Notes: generated by a model not told the origin, from the sequence alone. Counted from the first letter of the stretch, positions 33,801-46,849 are shown. The stretch is DNA of 64,000 bases from Saposhnikovia divaricata (GCA_036435485.1 CM071597.1:172776147-172840146), one strand, 5' to 3'. A program made the numbers and translations.

Positions 33801-34477
33801 ACTTGCCGTTGATCGAATTTTCCTACAACAAAAGTTACCATGCGAGTATAGGCATGCCCCCATATGAAGCTTTATACGGACAAAGATGTCGGTCTCCCTT
33901 GTGTTGGGAAGAGGTAGGAGAGCGGAAGATTTTAGGGCCTGAACTGGTCCAAAAGACAAGAGAAACGATCGAGCTCATAAGAGGACGGCTGGTAGCGGCC
34001 CAAGACAGACAGAAGAAGTATGCAGACTAGACCCGCAAGGACAAAGAATATGAGGTAGGAGAGTTTGTGATGTTGAAGGTATCACCATGGAAAGGATTGA
34101 TAAGATTTGGTAAGAAAGGGAAACTAAGCCCAAGATTTATTGGACCTTTTGAGATCTTGAAACGAGTTGAAAAGTTAGCCTATGAATTGGCTTTACCCCC
34201 GAGCTTGCAGCAAGAACATAATGTGTTCCATGTGTCCAGGCTACGACCTTACCATACCGACTTCCGACACGTGATAGAACATGATCAGGTGGATCTGCAA
34301 CCAGACTTAACATATGTGGAGCAACCCATAGAAATCATGGATAGAAAGGAACAGGTGCTGAGGAACAAGGTTGTCAAACTAGTGAGAGTTTTGTGGAGGA
34401 ACCAGAATGTCGAAGAATCAACATGGGAACTAGAGAGCGCGATGCGTGAAAAGCACCCCCAACTGTTTTCAACATGA
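30810..34477 (+). pseudogene. pol: Tekay-1 zinc knuckles and pol with chromodomain-like tail, three stops
   Basis: A single frame broken by stops at 30908-30910 (TGA), 32792-32794 (TAA) and 34028-34030 (TAG). It shows CCHC knuckles (30810-30990), protease D-S-G-A near 31147, RT with F-I-D-D near 32143, RNase H from about 32570 with a stop after T-D-H-K-S-L-K, integrase zinc finger (H, H, C-L-T-C) near 33250-33350, integrase core (M-D-F-V, S-D-R-D, then S-E-R-T) and, from 34067, the integrase C-terminus with a chromodomain-like end about 34310-34477 (W near V-L-W-R and S-T-W-E). Chromoviruses use this tail in target choice. With three stops it cannot make full Pol. Confidence 0.9.
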
Positions 34478-34497
34478 TTCCGGGACGGAATCCTTTT

Positions 34498-34510
34498 AAG
34501 GAGGGGAGGC
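34498..34510 (+). other. Polypurine tract of Tekay-1
   Basis: AAGGAGGGGAGGC directly before the 3' LTR. Confidence 0.9.
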
Positions 34511-37500
34511 TGTAAGAACCCTAATTTTTGCAATATTTTCTTTTATTTAATATCATGTGGCATTGTCAATTTGGAACCTTTCTAGTCATCCCTGTTGGTT
34601 AATAGAATTGATTGTTTGAGAAACTATGTTGTTGCATTCACTATGTAAGATAAAAGGAAGATTGTGAAGGCAAGAGTCTTATTGTTAGTAAGATTTATAA
34701 AACTTGGGATTTGAGAATGATTAGAATATTAAAAGATTTATTAAGGATTATGACGAGGAATTTACACAATTACGTACTTAAGGAATTATAGGGGAAATCT
34801 CTACGCGACAAAATATTATTACGAGAGATTAATTAAGATACGATACGAATTAAAGTTTAAGTGGAAAGCATTGGTAGAAGAATAATGATACAAGGAGTAG
34901 TATTGCATGCAAGTCCCATGCAACCAAGTAGTTAGGAGGAAGCAACCTAGTTAAACCAAATGGAAGAGGAATAGTAACTAGTTACATTGCTTTTACCAAG
35001 GAGGAGACAAGTAGTACATGAGGCCATACCTATGTTAGTACCTTGCTTATACATACAACATTATGTATCACCCAACCATCACTTTATCAATTATTTCAAA
35101 CAAACAACAAAAATCAAAAACCAAAAACACTCCCCCCCCTTGGAAGAGTGCTCTCGGCCAAGAACAAAATAGGAGAAGAAAATTTCTTCTTCCTCCATTT
35201 CCCATCACTCATAAATCAAGACATAATTCCTAGGCCCTCACCATCATCTAAGCAAGGTATGCTAAGAGTTTCAAGCCCTTTCATCCATTCAAATTCAAGT
35301 TATAAATTGTTAAAGATATTGTGAATAGTAACCATGTTTAGTTTTTCTTTTAGATCTTGGATTATAAGGGTCGTAGGAGATCATTCAAGGTGTTCTTGAG
35401 TTTTGTAAGGCTTACCCAAGGCTCCTAGGTGCTCAAGAAGTTATAAAAATCATAAACCCTTTTGGCCATGTAGTGTTTATGATGTTTGGTGATAGATCCA
35501 TGTGTTATAGTGTAAATCTTGGATGCATAAGTAATGGATGACATGGATCTTGAGTTTTGATGTTGTGATTGTGATTTTTATGATTGTGGATAGTATATGT
35601 ATCTCCATGAATGTTATAAAGCATGAACTAAGTGAATTAGGTATTGGTTGTGTTGTGGAATTGAGAAAATTGGTTGATCTAAGTGATACATGCTTGCTGA
35701 GTTTTTCCAGAAACATTGACCTGTCTTGTAACATGGTTTTAAAACCACCAAATCTTGTCCCCTGAGGTCCTACCATATAGTTTTGGAAAGATATTTGAAT
35801 GTAGTTTCTGGAAATGTAAGGTTCATGACTAGGTGATGTATAGATATTAAGTTATGGCCGGAGAAGTAAATTGTGTTTCTGGATTCCGGACTGTACTAAG
35901 TGACCCCCTTGTGAACCTTGTTTAAACCCCTAAAAATTTATGTGGGATCATGGAAAACTTTGAGAAGTTAGGGAATGCAGTGGTGAAGACTACCCAAAAA
36001 GAATTTGATTAAAATATGAATTTTTGAATTTTATAAAAATGCTAGAGTAAATTTTGCGCAAGGGAAAAAGTCGTTAGTGGAGCATAATTCTAGGGGTAAT
36101 GGTTATGATTCGAATGTGGTAACTAAATTAAGTCGAATAAGTGACGAGCGTAATCGAGTGATGACATGAACCTATAGTGGGGCTAGAGTGTCATAAGACG
36201 AAGTCATTAAGTTAATTTCGTATCCCCTAAAACCCCGTAATTAAAGAGATATTGTTAAGGTACTAACGAGCGGTTATTGCTTATGTATAGATCGTTCCAC
36301 TCCGCACGCTCGACCACCCCAACCAAACCAAGGCAAGTTTACTTTTCAAAACTTATGCATATACAAGGACTTTCACTGTTGTGTTTGTAGCTTTCAACCA
36401 TATCAAATGCTATGTTTATCGAAGTATTGATGCAATTGAGATTTTATAAGTACATATATGTTTGTACCCCTTGAACTTAGATTGAAATGTTTTCCTCGGA
36501 CAAAGACTCTAGCAATAGAGGTCGTAGCGGTCCGTATATACTATTGACCGGGGAGCGGTATATTATTATATTGTAACTAGATTGCGAAAACCCGAAGGGT
36601 CATTCGGGGAGTATCGTATACTCAAGTAATTATTTTCATATCTTCGTAAATACTCGAATCCCTATCTTGGATTAAAAGTTTATTTTATCGAATAATTATT
36701 TTATTAATTATTAATATTAAATCTTAAAATATTATTTATTAATTATCGTTCATTATTTTAAAGACGAAGTCAATCCAAGATACATTTAATACTTTCAAAC
36801 TCGAACTCTTTCGAACTCAAAACATTTTCGAAAACCCCCGATCAGGTTCTGCTTCTTGTATGATTTCAAGAATCATCGGTCGACTGATGTCGGACCTCAA
36901 TTACTCTGTTTTCAATCAAAATCAAGTTTTTAAAAGAAAAAGAAAAATGGACTCTGGCAGGTATGGGAACCGTTGGCGAACGATTCCCGGGATGTGTAAG
37001 CGGCCGTGAGCCAGGCGGTCCATCAATTATTATTCCGGCCCAGGTGTTGCCGAAGGATGATTACAGATGTAGTTTTCATCGAGGGTGATTACGGATGTAG
37101 TTTTCACCCGGGGATAGTTACGGATGTAGTTTCTATCCTTCTACCGGTAGAGAAGACCCGCGGATTATTGGACTTGGATGTGGCGACTGATCATCGTCAA
37201 TCCTTGTCAGGCTTTATGTTTTCTTTAAGTCCCATTCCTCCATTTTGGAAAAATGCTTTGACACTGCTTCTTAGGCTTTTGTGCCAAGTTGCTGATAGTG
37301 TTCTATTTTGATGAGAAAGATGTTGACTCTATGCAGTATCTAGAATTGCAAGTTTATTTTGAAAACGAGGGCACGTATGGGTGCACCTTCGAGATTTATC
37401 AACAATGACAAGTGATTTTTATATCTGATTGATACAAACGAGTTTAATAACTGTTAATCATATGAAATGTTATATTGCTTACCTTATACATATATTTCTT

Positions 37501-37994
37501 GTTGAGCTATAGTTGCTCACTCTTGCTTGTTTTCAAATTTACAAACACAACAACTAAGCGAAATGGCAAGACCCAGACAGACTGCTCGAAAGCAGGTGAC
37601 TAGACCCGAGCCAGCAGTTGAGATTCCACCGGTAGGCCCCATTAGCCGGATTGGTTAGCAGCTTTTGTTAGTTCGTTTTATTTATCAGTATGACCTGTGC
37701 AAGGTAGTGTATCATAACAAACTTTCAAGCCGCCAACTTCGCTTCATATCGAAGTGTTGCTGGTAGCATAAATACTATTTAATTCGGTCTGTAATAACTC
37801 TGATACTTTTATTTCTGCTTAATCAATGTGGTGACGTTTCTGAGGCTCTAACCTGTGTGTGTGTGTGCGGTGTGAGTTTATTGTTGGGTCGATGGTTGTT
37901 TTATATATATATTATGTGCAAGAACAGGTATGTTATTAATGGAAAATGGACCGTGAGCGCCTAGATCTCCGACCCCGGATCTGGGGGCGCCACA
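34511..37994 (+). repeat. 3' LTR of Tekay-1
   Basis: TGTAAGAACC to GCGCCACA, 3484 bp. It is collinear with the 5' LTR with scattered substitutions and shorter (TG)n and (TA)n runs. Confidence 0.95.
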
Positions 37995-40600
37995 ATTTCT
38001 CAAAATTCTATTGGACATTCTTTCTGCACTCTAAGGATGAAGCAGGTGAAGTCATTTTAAATCAAATCAGGATAGTCAACAACAATCCTTTACTCAAAGT
38101 AAGGAGAATCAAAAGTGACAATGGAACTGAGTTCAAGAATTCTGTAATAAGAGAGTTTTGTGAAGAAGAAGGAATTATCCAAGAATTCTCTGCACCAAGA
38201 ACTCCTCAACAGAATGGTGTAGTGGAAAGAAAGAATAGAACTTTAATTGAAGCTGCAAGGACAATGCTTGAAGAATCTAAGCTACCAACATACTTCTGGG
38301 CAGAAGCTGTAAACATTGCATGCTACACTCAGAATATTTCTTTGGTCAATCAAGCAAAAGGCATGACACCTTATCAACTTTTCAAAGGCAAGAAACTAAC
38401 AATCAACTTTCTGCATGTCTTTGGATGCAAATGCTTTGTACTGAAAAATCATGGTGAGCATCTTGGAAAATTTGATTCAAAAGCAGATGAAGCTATCTTT
38501 GTTGGATACTCAGCTGGAAAATCCTACAGAGTCTACAACCTAAGACTAAACATTGTAATGGAGTCCATACATGTTGTCTTTGATGACAAGAAAATATCTG
38601 GTCTAGTAGATAAAGGTTTTCATGAGTCTCTCTCATTCGAGAATGAGAGAAGTGGTGAAGAAAGTGAAGATGATGATGAAGAATGGAGATCAAATGGTGT
38701 GAGAAACAGACAAGGATTATCAGTTGAAGTGCAGAATGAACCACCTGTTGAAGAGCAAATTACACCATCATTTGGAAATCAAATTGAAGCATCTGTAGAA
38801 AATCAAAGAGAAGCATCTATTGATGAATCTGCAAGAAATTCATCAATCTCGAGGGCCATACACTCAGGGGGAGTTTCTCACAGTCAAAACTCAACAATAA
38901 GTCACAATGATCAACACAGAGAAAATGAAGCCCCTTCATCAAGGTCAAACTTACCACCACAGAGAAAATGGACCAGGGATCATCCATTTGAGCTTATCGT
39001 TGGAGATCCTAATGCAAAGGTCCAAACCAGAAGAGCAAGTCAAGAAGAATGCTTATACAGTAGTTTTCTATCCAAAGAAGAACCTAAGAGAGTTGAACAA
39101 GCTCTTCTGGATCCAGACTGGGTTTTAGCAATGCAAGAAGAGTTAAACCAGTTTGAGAGAAATGAAGTATGGAAACTTGTACCCAAACCTAAAGACAAAT
39201 CAGTGATTGGCACTAAGTGGGTATTCAAGAACAAGATGGATGAGAATGGCATAGTCACAAGGAATAAAGCTAGATTAGTTGCTAAAGGCTACTGTCAAGA
39301 GGAAGGAATTGATTTTGAAGAAACCTTTGCACCAGTAGCAAGGTTAGAAGCAATAAGGATCTTCTTGGACTATGCAGCGCATGCCAATTTCAAAGTCTAT
39401 CAAATGGATGTCAAGAGTGCATTTTTGAATGGTATTCTGGATGAGGAGGTGTATGTTAGTCAACCGCCTGGTTTTGAAGATCTAGACTTTCCAGAATATG
39501 TGTTCTTTCTACTCAAAGCCCTCTATGGCCTGAAGCAAGCACCTAGAGCCTGGTATGACACACTCTCAATATTTCTTATAGAGAATCACTTCATTCGAGG
39601 TACTATTGATAAAACTCTCTTTTATAGAAATGTCAATGGCTCTATGATACTTGTCCAAATTTATGTAGATGATATAATATTTGGGTCTACAGATGAGAAA
39701 CTTTGCAAGAGGTTTGCCAAACTCATGCAAAGTAGATATGAAATGAGTATGATGGGTGAATTAACTTATTTTTTTGGTTTACAAGTTAAACAGGTGAATG
39801 AGGGAATTTTTATAAGTCAAACAAAATACATTTATGATCTTTTAAAAGGTTTGATTTAGCAGATTGTTGCAAAAACACCCATGGCCACTGCCACTAAGCT
39901 TGAACTGAATACTAAGGAAAAGAAGGTGGACATGACAAGCTATAGGGGCATGGTTGGATCTCTTTTATACTTAACAACTAGTAGACCTGATATTATGTTT
40001 GCTACATGTTTATGTGCTAGATTTCAAGCTGATCCGAGGGAATCTCACTTAGTAGCTATTAAAAGGATTTTCAGATATCTCAAGGGAACACCAAAACTCG
40101 GCATTTGGTACCCTAGAGATTCTGGTTTTGATCTAATTGGTTACTCAGATGCAGATTATGCAGGTTGCAAAATGGATAGAAAAAGTACCACAGGAACCTG
40201 TCAATTCTTGGGAAACAAGCTGGTCTCATGGTTCAGTAAAAAGCAGAACTCAGTATCTACCTCAACTACAGAGGCTGAATACATAGCAGCTCAGAGTTGT
40301 TGTGCACAGATTCTATGGATGAGAAATCAACTACTTGACTATGGAGTTAAAGTTAAAAGGATCCCAATTTTCTGTGACAACACTAGTGCAATTGCAATAT
40401 CACAGAATCCAGTGCAACATTCTAGAACCAAGCACATAGACATCAGATACCATTTCATCAGGGAGCATGTGATGGAAGGCACTGTGGAACTGCATTTTGT
40501 TCCTAGTGAAAAACAGTTGGCAGACATTTTTACTAAAGCTTTGGATGAAGCAACCTTTTCAAGGTTGGTAAGTGAGCTTGGTATGTTAAATTTCACATGA
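37995..40600 (+). pseudogene. pol: Sire-A pol, second part (integrase, RT, RNase H)
   Basis: The copia pol frame resumes right after the duplicated ATTTC. Integrase aspartate (S-D-N-G-T-E-F) is near 38118 and glutamate (V-V-E-R-K-N) near 38224. RVT_2 reverse transcriptase runs from about 39100 with Y-V-D-D near 39664. RNase H is about 39960-40560 (S-D-A-D, T-E-A-E-Y, D-N-T-S-A). A TAG at 39857-39859 lies between RT and RNase H, in a stretch that aligns poorly with Sire-C, so a small deletion or double frameshift is likely there. The frame then runs to TGA at 40598-40600. The apparent start at 37946 is only LTR sequence. Confidence 0.9.
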
Positions 40601-41249
40601 TTTTTTAAAATGTCTGTTCAATTAATTGCAGCTAGTGAATTTCATTCTCTGGATTTTGTTTGTTTTATTTGATTATCTGCATGATTATTCTGGAGATATC
40701 ACTGTAGCATAATTAAATAAATATTTTATTGACATATATCAATTAATGATATTTTGTTAATTTTATATCTATTTAATTGTGAGTTTATCTGATTATTGTG
40801 GATTAATTCTTGATTTACAGCGTGATTATTTTTAAATCCATAATAATTAGAAGTAATAAATATGTGTATATGTGTATAGACTGATAGGTTTTGGTGATAA
40901 GATGTTTTTTCGGCCGACAGGTTTCCGTGATAAGATGTTTTTTCGGCGAATTAGGTTGTTTGGTGAGAAATTATTGAGCGGTGTTGTTTTTCAAACATAA
41001 CCTATCACTATTACACCTAACCTACTAAACCTTGAAACCTTATAAATGATGAGTTTTTGTTTGTGTTTAACATCATCATTTTTCAGATATACAGAGCATA
41101 TACACACGATTGCTGAATATTTCGAGCTTTGATCGGAAAGATCTCTCAATCTAGCTGGTGGTTTTTTGATTGGATTTTATATTCTTGCTTTATACATCAT
41201 CCTTTATAAAAACTAACCCTTGTTTTTGAATTTCCTCGAAGTTTTGAAA
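40601..41249 (+). other. Sire-A spacer between pol and ORF3
   Basis: AT-rich, no ORF. Two near-identical stretches of about 22 bp, GTGATAAGATGTTTTTTCGG, occur near 40895 and 40929. Unlike Sire-C, this spacer carries no antisense ORF. Confidence 0.6.
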
Positions 41250-43354
41250 ATGGCATTGCATGGAAGCTTTTTAATTGCTCAAGTTAATCCTATTTCCATT
41301 CAGCAAATCGAAACCATTCAGGATGAGCAATTTCGGGCTTGGACACAATTTTTGAATAAAAATTCATTAATTCGATATGCTTTAGTTACACCAGTGCAGC
41401 TTAACCATGATGCATTGCGTAAACTATATTGCAGTGCGGTTAACACTTCTGGACAGGACGGGTGTGCATTCACATATCGACTATTTGGTAGGTCGATTAG
41501 GGTCACTGAACGAGATGTTAATCGAATTCTTCATTTTCCTATGGAAAATCTCGTTTCTGATCCTACACCTGAACAGATTGAAATGTTCTTTCATTTTATA
41601 AGGTACCAAGATGGCAATTTCAATACTGGTAATCTTTATAGAACATTTCTAACCCAGTATTGGAGTTTCTTCTTTCACACTCTTAACCATGTTTTTTCCT
41701 CAGATAGAACAAATCAAGATCGAATACCTAAATATATCCAAAAATAGGGTATGCGGTCGCCAATAATTTCAGGATTATTTTTGGAAAAATATTGCTTGGT
41801 CAAATCATTTTAAAGATGAAACACTTAGGAACAAGAGATGTTCGGACTCAAAATGTCAAATGTCTATATCCAAGGTTTCTACAGCTAATATTAAATGATT
41901 TTTTGAATGATGAAGACAGGGTATGCTTGGAAAATGGTCAAAAGGTGGAATGTTCTTCCATAAAGACGAATGTAATTAATTACATGAGCAAAAAGAAATA
42001 TACGGATGTGCCTACAGTCCTAACTGAATATCTAAAGACTGTCCCACTTCCGTTGTTACCAAGACCAGTGAGAGCAGGTATACGACAAGGTAATATTTCA
42101 ATCCCTGCTATTCCAACCTTTGTATTCCCTGTTGTGTCACAGGAAATACAGTTTCTACAGCCCCCAGTGGCCATCTTACCCGACCAAGAGCAGGAAATCC
42201 CACCGACTCTAACACAGGTCGAAGAGCCCATTTTACAAATGCAAACACAAACACAACAAACTCCTACACCTCAATTGTCACTTAAACGACCAACCATCAA
42301 CACTTTTGAGGAAGATAGTGCCTCAGCAGCACCACATAAGGAGTTAGTTACATCAGCAGCTCTACCTCATTCTAAACGAAGTAAACCAAATGAACCTGAG
42401 GTAACTGTAACTGTTAGGGAAACAATTCTTCCTTGTCAAATGAGTGAAAATGTAAATGAGGATGAATTGACAGGAGCAACTATCTTGAGTTCCATTTCAC
42501 GGAACATAAGAGTGGTTGATGATCTTTCTAAAGATCAAATGCCTTCACAGGCATCCGAGGTGGAATTACCTACCTCAATAACTGCTGGTGAATCTTCCAT
42601 TTTACGGAAAGATCCATCGGTAGTTGGTTCTTTTATGAACCAAGTGTCTTCACAGACATACGAGGGAAACTTGGGTTTTGTGCCATTTAATCGATTCAAG
42701 TTTAACCTCCCAGAGGAAAAATCTCTGGATCTCTTTCGAGATTTACCACTATTTACCAGTGGTTGGCAACTCGCTTCACGCGAGGATGGAAGCTCACGAA
42801 CTTTCATTGCACCATCCGTGACCTCTGAAAAAGGGGCTAGGATGATTTCATTTGCAGGTACACACATCGGTGGAAGCTCTGGAGGAGAGTTGAGGGAAAC
42901 ACGAACAGAACATGTAAGTGTCACCCAAACCACTAAACCGAGTGAATATAGAGTGTTGAGTGAAACACCTGCAGAACATACGAGTGAGCAACCTACTCAA
43001 CCACGTGCACCTATAACCAGAAAGGAATACAACAGACTCCTTACATGGGTCCAAAAATTGGAGAAAGAGTTGCCAAATATCTGTAAGTCCATTGCAGAAA
43101 TCAAAAATTTGCAACTTATTCAACATGATGCATTCCAGGTTCAATTAAGTTCCATGGCAGCCCAATTTAGTCATGCAATTAATTCCTTGGTGAAGACAGC
43201 TTCGTCTAAATTACCAACTCCACATCCTACTATCTTGGAGGATAACCTAACTGAGGGGGAGAAGGTGGATGACCAAGAAGCTACTATGCGTAATAAAGGC
43301 AAGGAAAAGGTTGTTGACACGGAATTAACTTTATCTTGGGAAAGGAAAAGCTAA
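41250..43354 (+). pseudogene. Sire-A third ORF (env-position protein), frameshifted
   Basis: ATG at 41250. The first frame stops at 41745-41747 in an A-rich run. The continuation is open in another frame from about 41740 to 43354. The N-terminal domain shares W-x-F-F-F with the Sire-C ORF3 (S-F-F-F-H here, N-F-F-F-D there), followed in both by D-x-I-P. The rest is Ser/Thr/Pro-rich with a weak coiled coil near 43030-43190. Sireviruses often carry such an ORF, historically called env-like. I see no signal peptide or convincing membrane segment, so the envelope label is by position only. Confidence 0.75.
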
Positions 43355-43561
43355 ATGGAAGTATTCGTGCTATGTGAAAAGAAAACAAGGCAAAACTTGA
43401 AGACATGTTCAGTCTAGAGGAACAATTGTCTTGCACTTGGAAATCTGGAAAATATATATATGATCCAGAATGTACGTTTATGTTATTTATCTTTGTATTT
43501 TATTTTTTGTTGTATCAGTTGAGTTATCCTCTAGGAATTTGTTTGTCAAACCCTGACAATC

Positions 43562-43575
43562 AAATAGGGGGAGAT
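43562..43575 (+). other. Polypurine tract of Sire-A
   Basis: AAATAGGGGGAGAT directly before the 3' LTR. The same GGGGGAGAT precedes the Sire-C LTR on the minus strand. Confidence 0.9.
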
Positions 43576-44662
43576 TGTAAAGCATAAAAATTTAAAATGT
43601 AATAGAGGACATATATAACTCAACTAGGATAAAAGATAAATAATAAACTCTATACAGGGATCGTGAAATTTGAAGAACAGGCACCAACAAGGATCAAGTC
43701 GCTGAAAGAAGTTCATTAAAATGATCAAGCCTCAGTGACAAAATAAGATGTACAGATGATTCAGTTGAAGGGCCAAAAGATTCCAGTGATAAAGTTTTTA
43801 TGGTTGCACAATTCTTGGCAGTATTCTTAAAGACACGATACGAAGACCACGAGTGAATGTTAGTCGTCTGTGAACAGACCAGTTGCACTAGGCGTCAACA
43901 TTTTCACAAAGGAATCGAAGTATCTAACTCAGAAAAACTGTTAAAGAGGTATGATTGAGAGCAGTGTTGATATCCTCCATTTCAGAAGCTGAATATTTAA
44001 GGATGTCAAAAATAAGAGGAAAAATGAATAGTAATAGAAATCACTATTCACATGAACAGTAACCGGAATCACTATTCACACCGGAATTACTATTCAATGG
44101 AATCACTATTCACACCAGGTGAATAGTAACCGAAGTTACTATTCATGTGAATAGTACCCAAAAGTATTATTCATAAATTAAGAAACATGTGGGGCCCACA
44201 TGAATTAAAAATCAAACTTTGAAATTGAAAAGTTCGGTGAAGTTTGAATTTGAAAGGTTGGCAACGGCTGTGGAAAAATTAGGCAGATAATATACGTAAT
44301 CAATTACGTATATTAGCTGCATAGTAACTTTCTAAAATCTATAAATAGGCTTGTTGTATTTCATTTCAAAACACACCTCAACACACAACTCTCTCTTCTC
44401 TCTCATATATTTTCTGTGTAAGCTGCTAGATAGTCCGTATAGTAGGAAAGTCGGCTTAGCCCACTTTCAGGCAGTGTCGGGTAGAAGGTCCTCGTGCCTA
44501 AACTATCCTTAGGAGTGTTCTAATTTTGAAGCTAATCCATTGGATTAGAATTTGTAACACCCCTTCGAGTTTATTATCAATAAAGATATATTCTCAGAAT
44601 TATTTTTAATTTTTATAGTATCGTATTCAACCCCCCCTTCTACGATACTTTGGGACCTAACA
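43576..44662 (+). repeat. 3' LTR of Sire-A
   Basis: TGTAAAGC to CCTAACA, 1087 bp. It is longer than the 5' LTR mainly through an extra copy within the ACTATTCA array (about 44080-44115). The TATA position is canonical here (CTATAAATAG, 44338-44348). Confidence 0.95.
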
Positions 44663-45155
44663 ATAGACATATATTGTTATCTTGCATAACGATGTGAAAT
44701 TGGTGCTTAATTGTATTCTGAAAGTTAAATTGGGCATAGACATATGTTAGTTTAATTACAGAATCTATTCCATAGTGATTTCGAGAGAAATCTATGATCT
44801 ATGAATTTCTGGTCAGTAGATTGTGATCGATTTTATTGTAGTATTACACTGCTTTATAACCAACATGAACATATCAGAGGGAAATATTTATCTTGACTTA
44901 ACTTCTCGTATCTAAAACTCATTATACTCTCTTTGCTAGTATAATATTATTTAGTTAATAGAAAAATCATCAACAATTTTTGTGCTCGATAACCAAAATG
45001 TTAGATATTACTTGCGATTAATACGAATATACAATCCTTAAGTACTGATACTTGGTATTTACTATTATATTACTTGCTTGCGATACCTAGTTATTATTGT
45101 ATTACCTGTTTGCGATTGTGTACACTTGCATATCAAGATTTTACGCAACAATAAT

Positions 45156-45767
45156 ACTTGACAAATATATCATATTGTATTATTTAAAAATATTACTATT
45201 TTAATTTTTTTTCTACTACAAATAATTGTGGCTGATTGTATCCTTTCAAGTAACCAATGAATCATATTTTGTTGCGTATATAGTAGAGGGAAATAGAAGC
45301 CAGCAGTCCCGGTTATCTTTAAATATGAGTTTAAAATTATTGATAAGTAAAATTGAAAATTTTAAATTAATATTTACATGATTAAATTTATATGTAATTT
45401 ATGAGTTATTAAATTTATAAATTAAAATTATAATGATAAATAGTATATTTGAATAAAATTAATTTTTACCAAATAAAAATCAATTGTTCAGAAAATATCT
45501 TCCATTAACTTCTGATTTTAAGTTATTTTTTTAAAAATTCATTTTGCCTTATTACAATATCACAGTCTCATTATGGGTCCACGAAGGTCTAAAAATGTTC
45601 GTTCTAAAAAATGTATCTAATTAAGTGGAACATTATTGGAGGTATTTAAATGTTATTTTTAACTAATTTAATTTTAATATTATAAATGATATCTTTTTTA
45701 TAAATAAAAGCATAAATTCTTCATTTTATTATAAAATATAATATAGGTGATTTCCCGTATGATGTAT
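45156..45767. other. AT-rich intergenic DNA
   Basis: No ORF or element end was recognised between the solo LTR and Sire-B. Confidence 0.5.
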
Positions 45768-46807
45768 TGTTGGGATTTATGGGTGATAGCTTAGAGACAA
45801 CTTAACTAGATATTTTTATACTTAGTTTTTCTAAGTAGAACATACTGTCACAGCCAGAGTGTGTTCTTGTGACTAGAATAATTGTTGTAAATTTAATAAG
45901 TATGTAACTTGAAAGAAGTTCATTCAAATGTTCAAGCCTCAAGTAATGCATCAGCTCGACAGCAGGAATAAATGTTACTGTCACAACATTGACAGTAAGG
46001 TTACAAGAAGACAACATGTTGCAAGTCACGACAGCAGACTCCATCTGACAACAACATTGGCGGAAGCATGAGACAACAACATTCTCACAGTTTGACAGCA
46101 AGTCTGGAATTCCTGACAACAACATTGGCGGGGATTCATACTGTCAACCAAGGAACATTCTCTTGACAGCAGACTTGGCGGTTAAAGTTACTGTCTCACT
46201 GAATTATTTGAATTGGGGATTTATCTCAGTCAAACCCGTGACAGTTTAGATGTTCAAGAAACAGATTTGCTACAACTTATCAAAGATTGTAGCAGACCTG
46301 CAAGACTACGACAGAATTTTGAGAGATCACAAGACAAAGCTCGTCAATTCAAGAGTATGACAAATCTACATCTACTAGAATTGTATTAGCTTGAATTAGA
46401 AAGAATCTAGGTTGCTTTACATATAATGATAACTCTGTTTGTATAGCAACTGAGGAAAGTCACATGGGTGTGCAAATTGTAAGGAGCTGCCACTTGAAAA
46501 TGACAGCAGCTCCACAACCCATGTAACAGAGATGTTAGAGCAAATTAGTCTACATAGAGAATCATTTCTCATTCTTTCTGTAATCACTCAAGAAACCAAA
46601 GCTTGAGAAAATACTTTCTCTCAAGGTTGTAGCAACACATTGCAAAATAAATAAAACATTTATTTTGTGAGAATATCTTGAGTTACCACTTGCCATTGCA
46701 ATTCTTGTATTGATAGGTTACAATCTTTATTATTGTTGTTGAAATAAAGATTTGAAGTTATCAGTATTGCATTCAACCCTCCCTTCTGCAATACTCCGGG
46801 ACCAACA
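45768..46807 (+). repeat. 5' LTR of Sire-B
   Basis: TGTTGGGA to GGACCAACA, 1040 bp, followed by a primer-site-like sequence. It carries at least eight CTGTCA/TGACAG hexamers between 45845 and 46506. Confidence 0.8.
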
Positions 46808-46809
46808 AC

Positions 46810-46821
46810 TGGTATCAGATC
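46810..46821 (+). other. Primer binding site of Sire-B
   Basis: TGGTATCAGATC, one base different from the usual TGGTATCAGAGC. Confidence 0.75.
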
Positions 46822-46849
46822 AAACAGATTGATATACTAATTTGAGATC

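Larger units (their letters stand above)
24604..37994 (+). mobile_element. Ty3/gypsy Tekay/Del chromovirus (Tekay-1) nested in Sire-A
   Basis: The 13391-bp element has 3.49-kb LTRs and a perfect target duplication ATTTC (24599-24603 and 37995-37999) inside the Sire-A integrase. The order is LTR, primer site, extra ORF, gag, pol with chromodomain-like end, polypurine tract, LTR. Very long LTRs and the F-I-D-D type reverse transcriptase fit Tekay/Del. The LTRs are closely similar (roughly 1-2 percent different in the first kilobase by eye). The coding region carries a frameshift and three stops. Confidence 0.95.
20423..44662 (+). mobile_element. Ty1/copia Sirevirus (Sire-A), interrupted by Tekay-1
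   Basis: Both LTRs, the primer binding site, gag, pol, a third ORF and the polypurine tract are present in order. The target duplication ATAGA is perfect (20418-20422 and 44663-44667). Without the nested Tekay-1 the element is about 10.8 kb. The Sirevirus lineage is indicated by the large gag with zinc knuckles, copia-order pol (protease, integrase, RT, RNase H) and a long ORF after pol. The LTRs differ at about 20 positions plus indels by eye. The coding regions carry several stops and a frameshift, so it is not autonomous now. Confidence 0.95.
19551..45150 (+). mobile_element. Solo LTR split by a nested insertion
   Basis: The two pieces are 19551-20422 and 44668-45150, about 1.36 kb together. 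The joined LTR starts TGATAAGCG and ends ACGCAACA, and is flanked by ATAAT on both sides (19546-19550 and 45151-45155). No internal retroelement sequence adjoins either end, so it is a solo LTR left by recombination. The style of the ends resembles non-autonomous or Athila-like gypsy LTRs, but lineage is uncertain without an internal region. Confidence 0.7.

Noticed and set aside
37946..37994. Start of the long Sire-A pol ORF within the Tekay-1 LTR
   Set aside because: The first codons are LTR sequence read through by chance; the Sire-A frame truly resumes at 37995.
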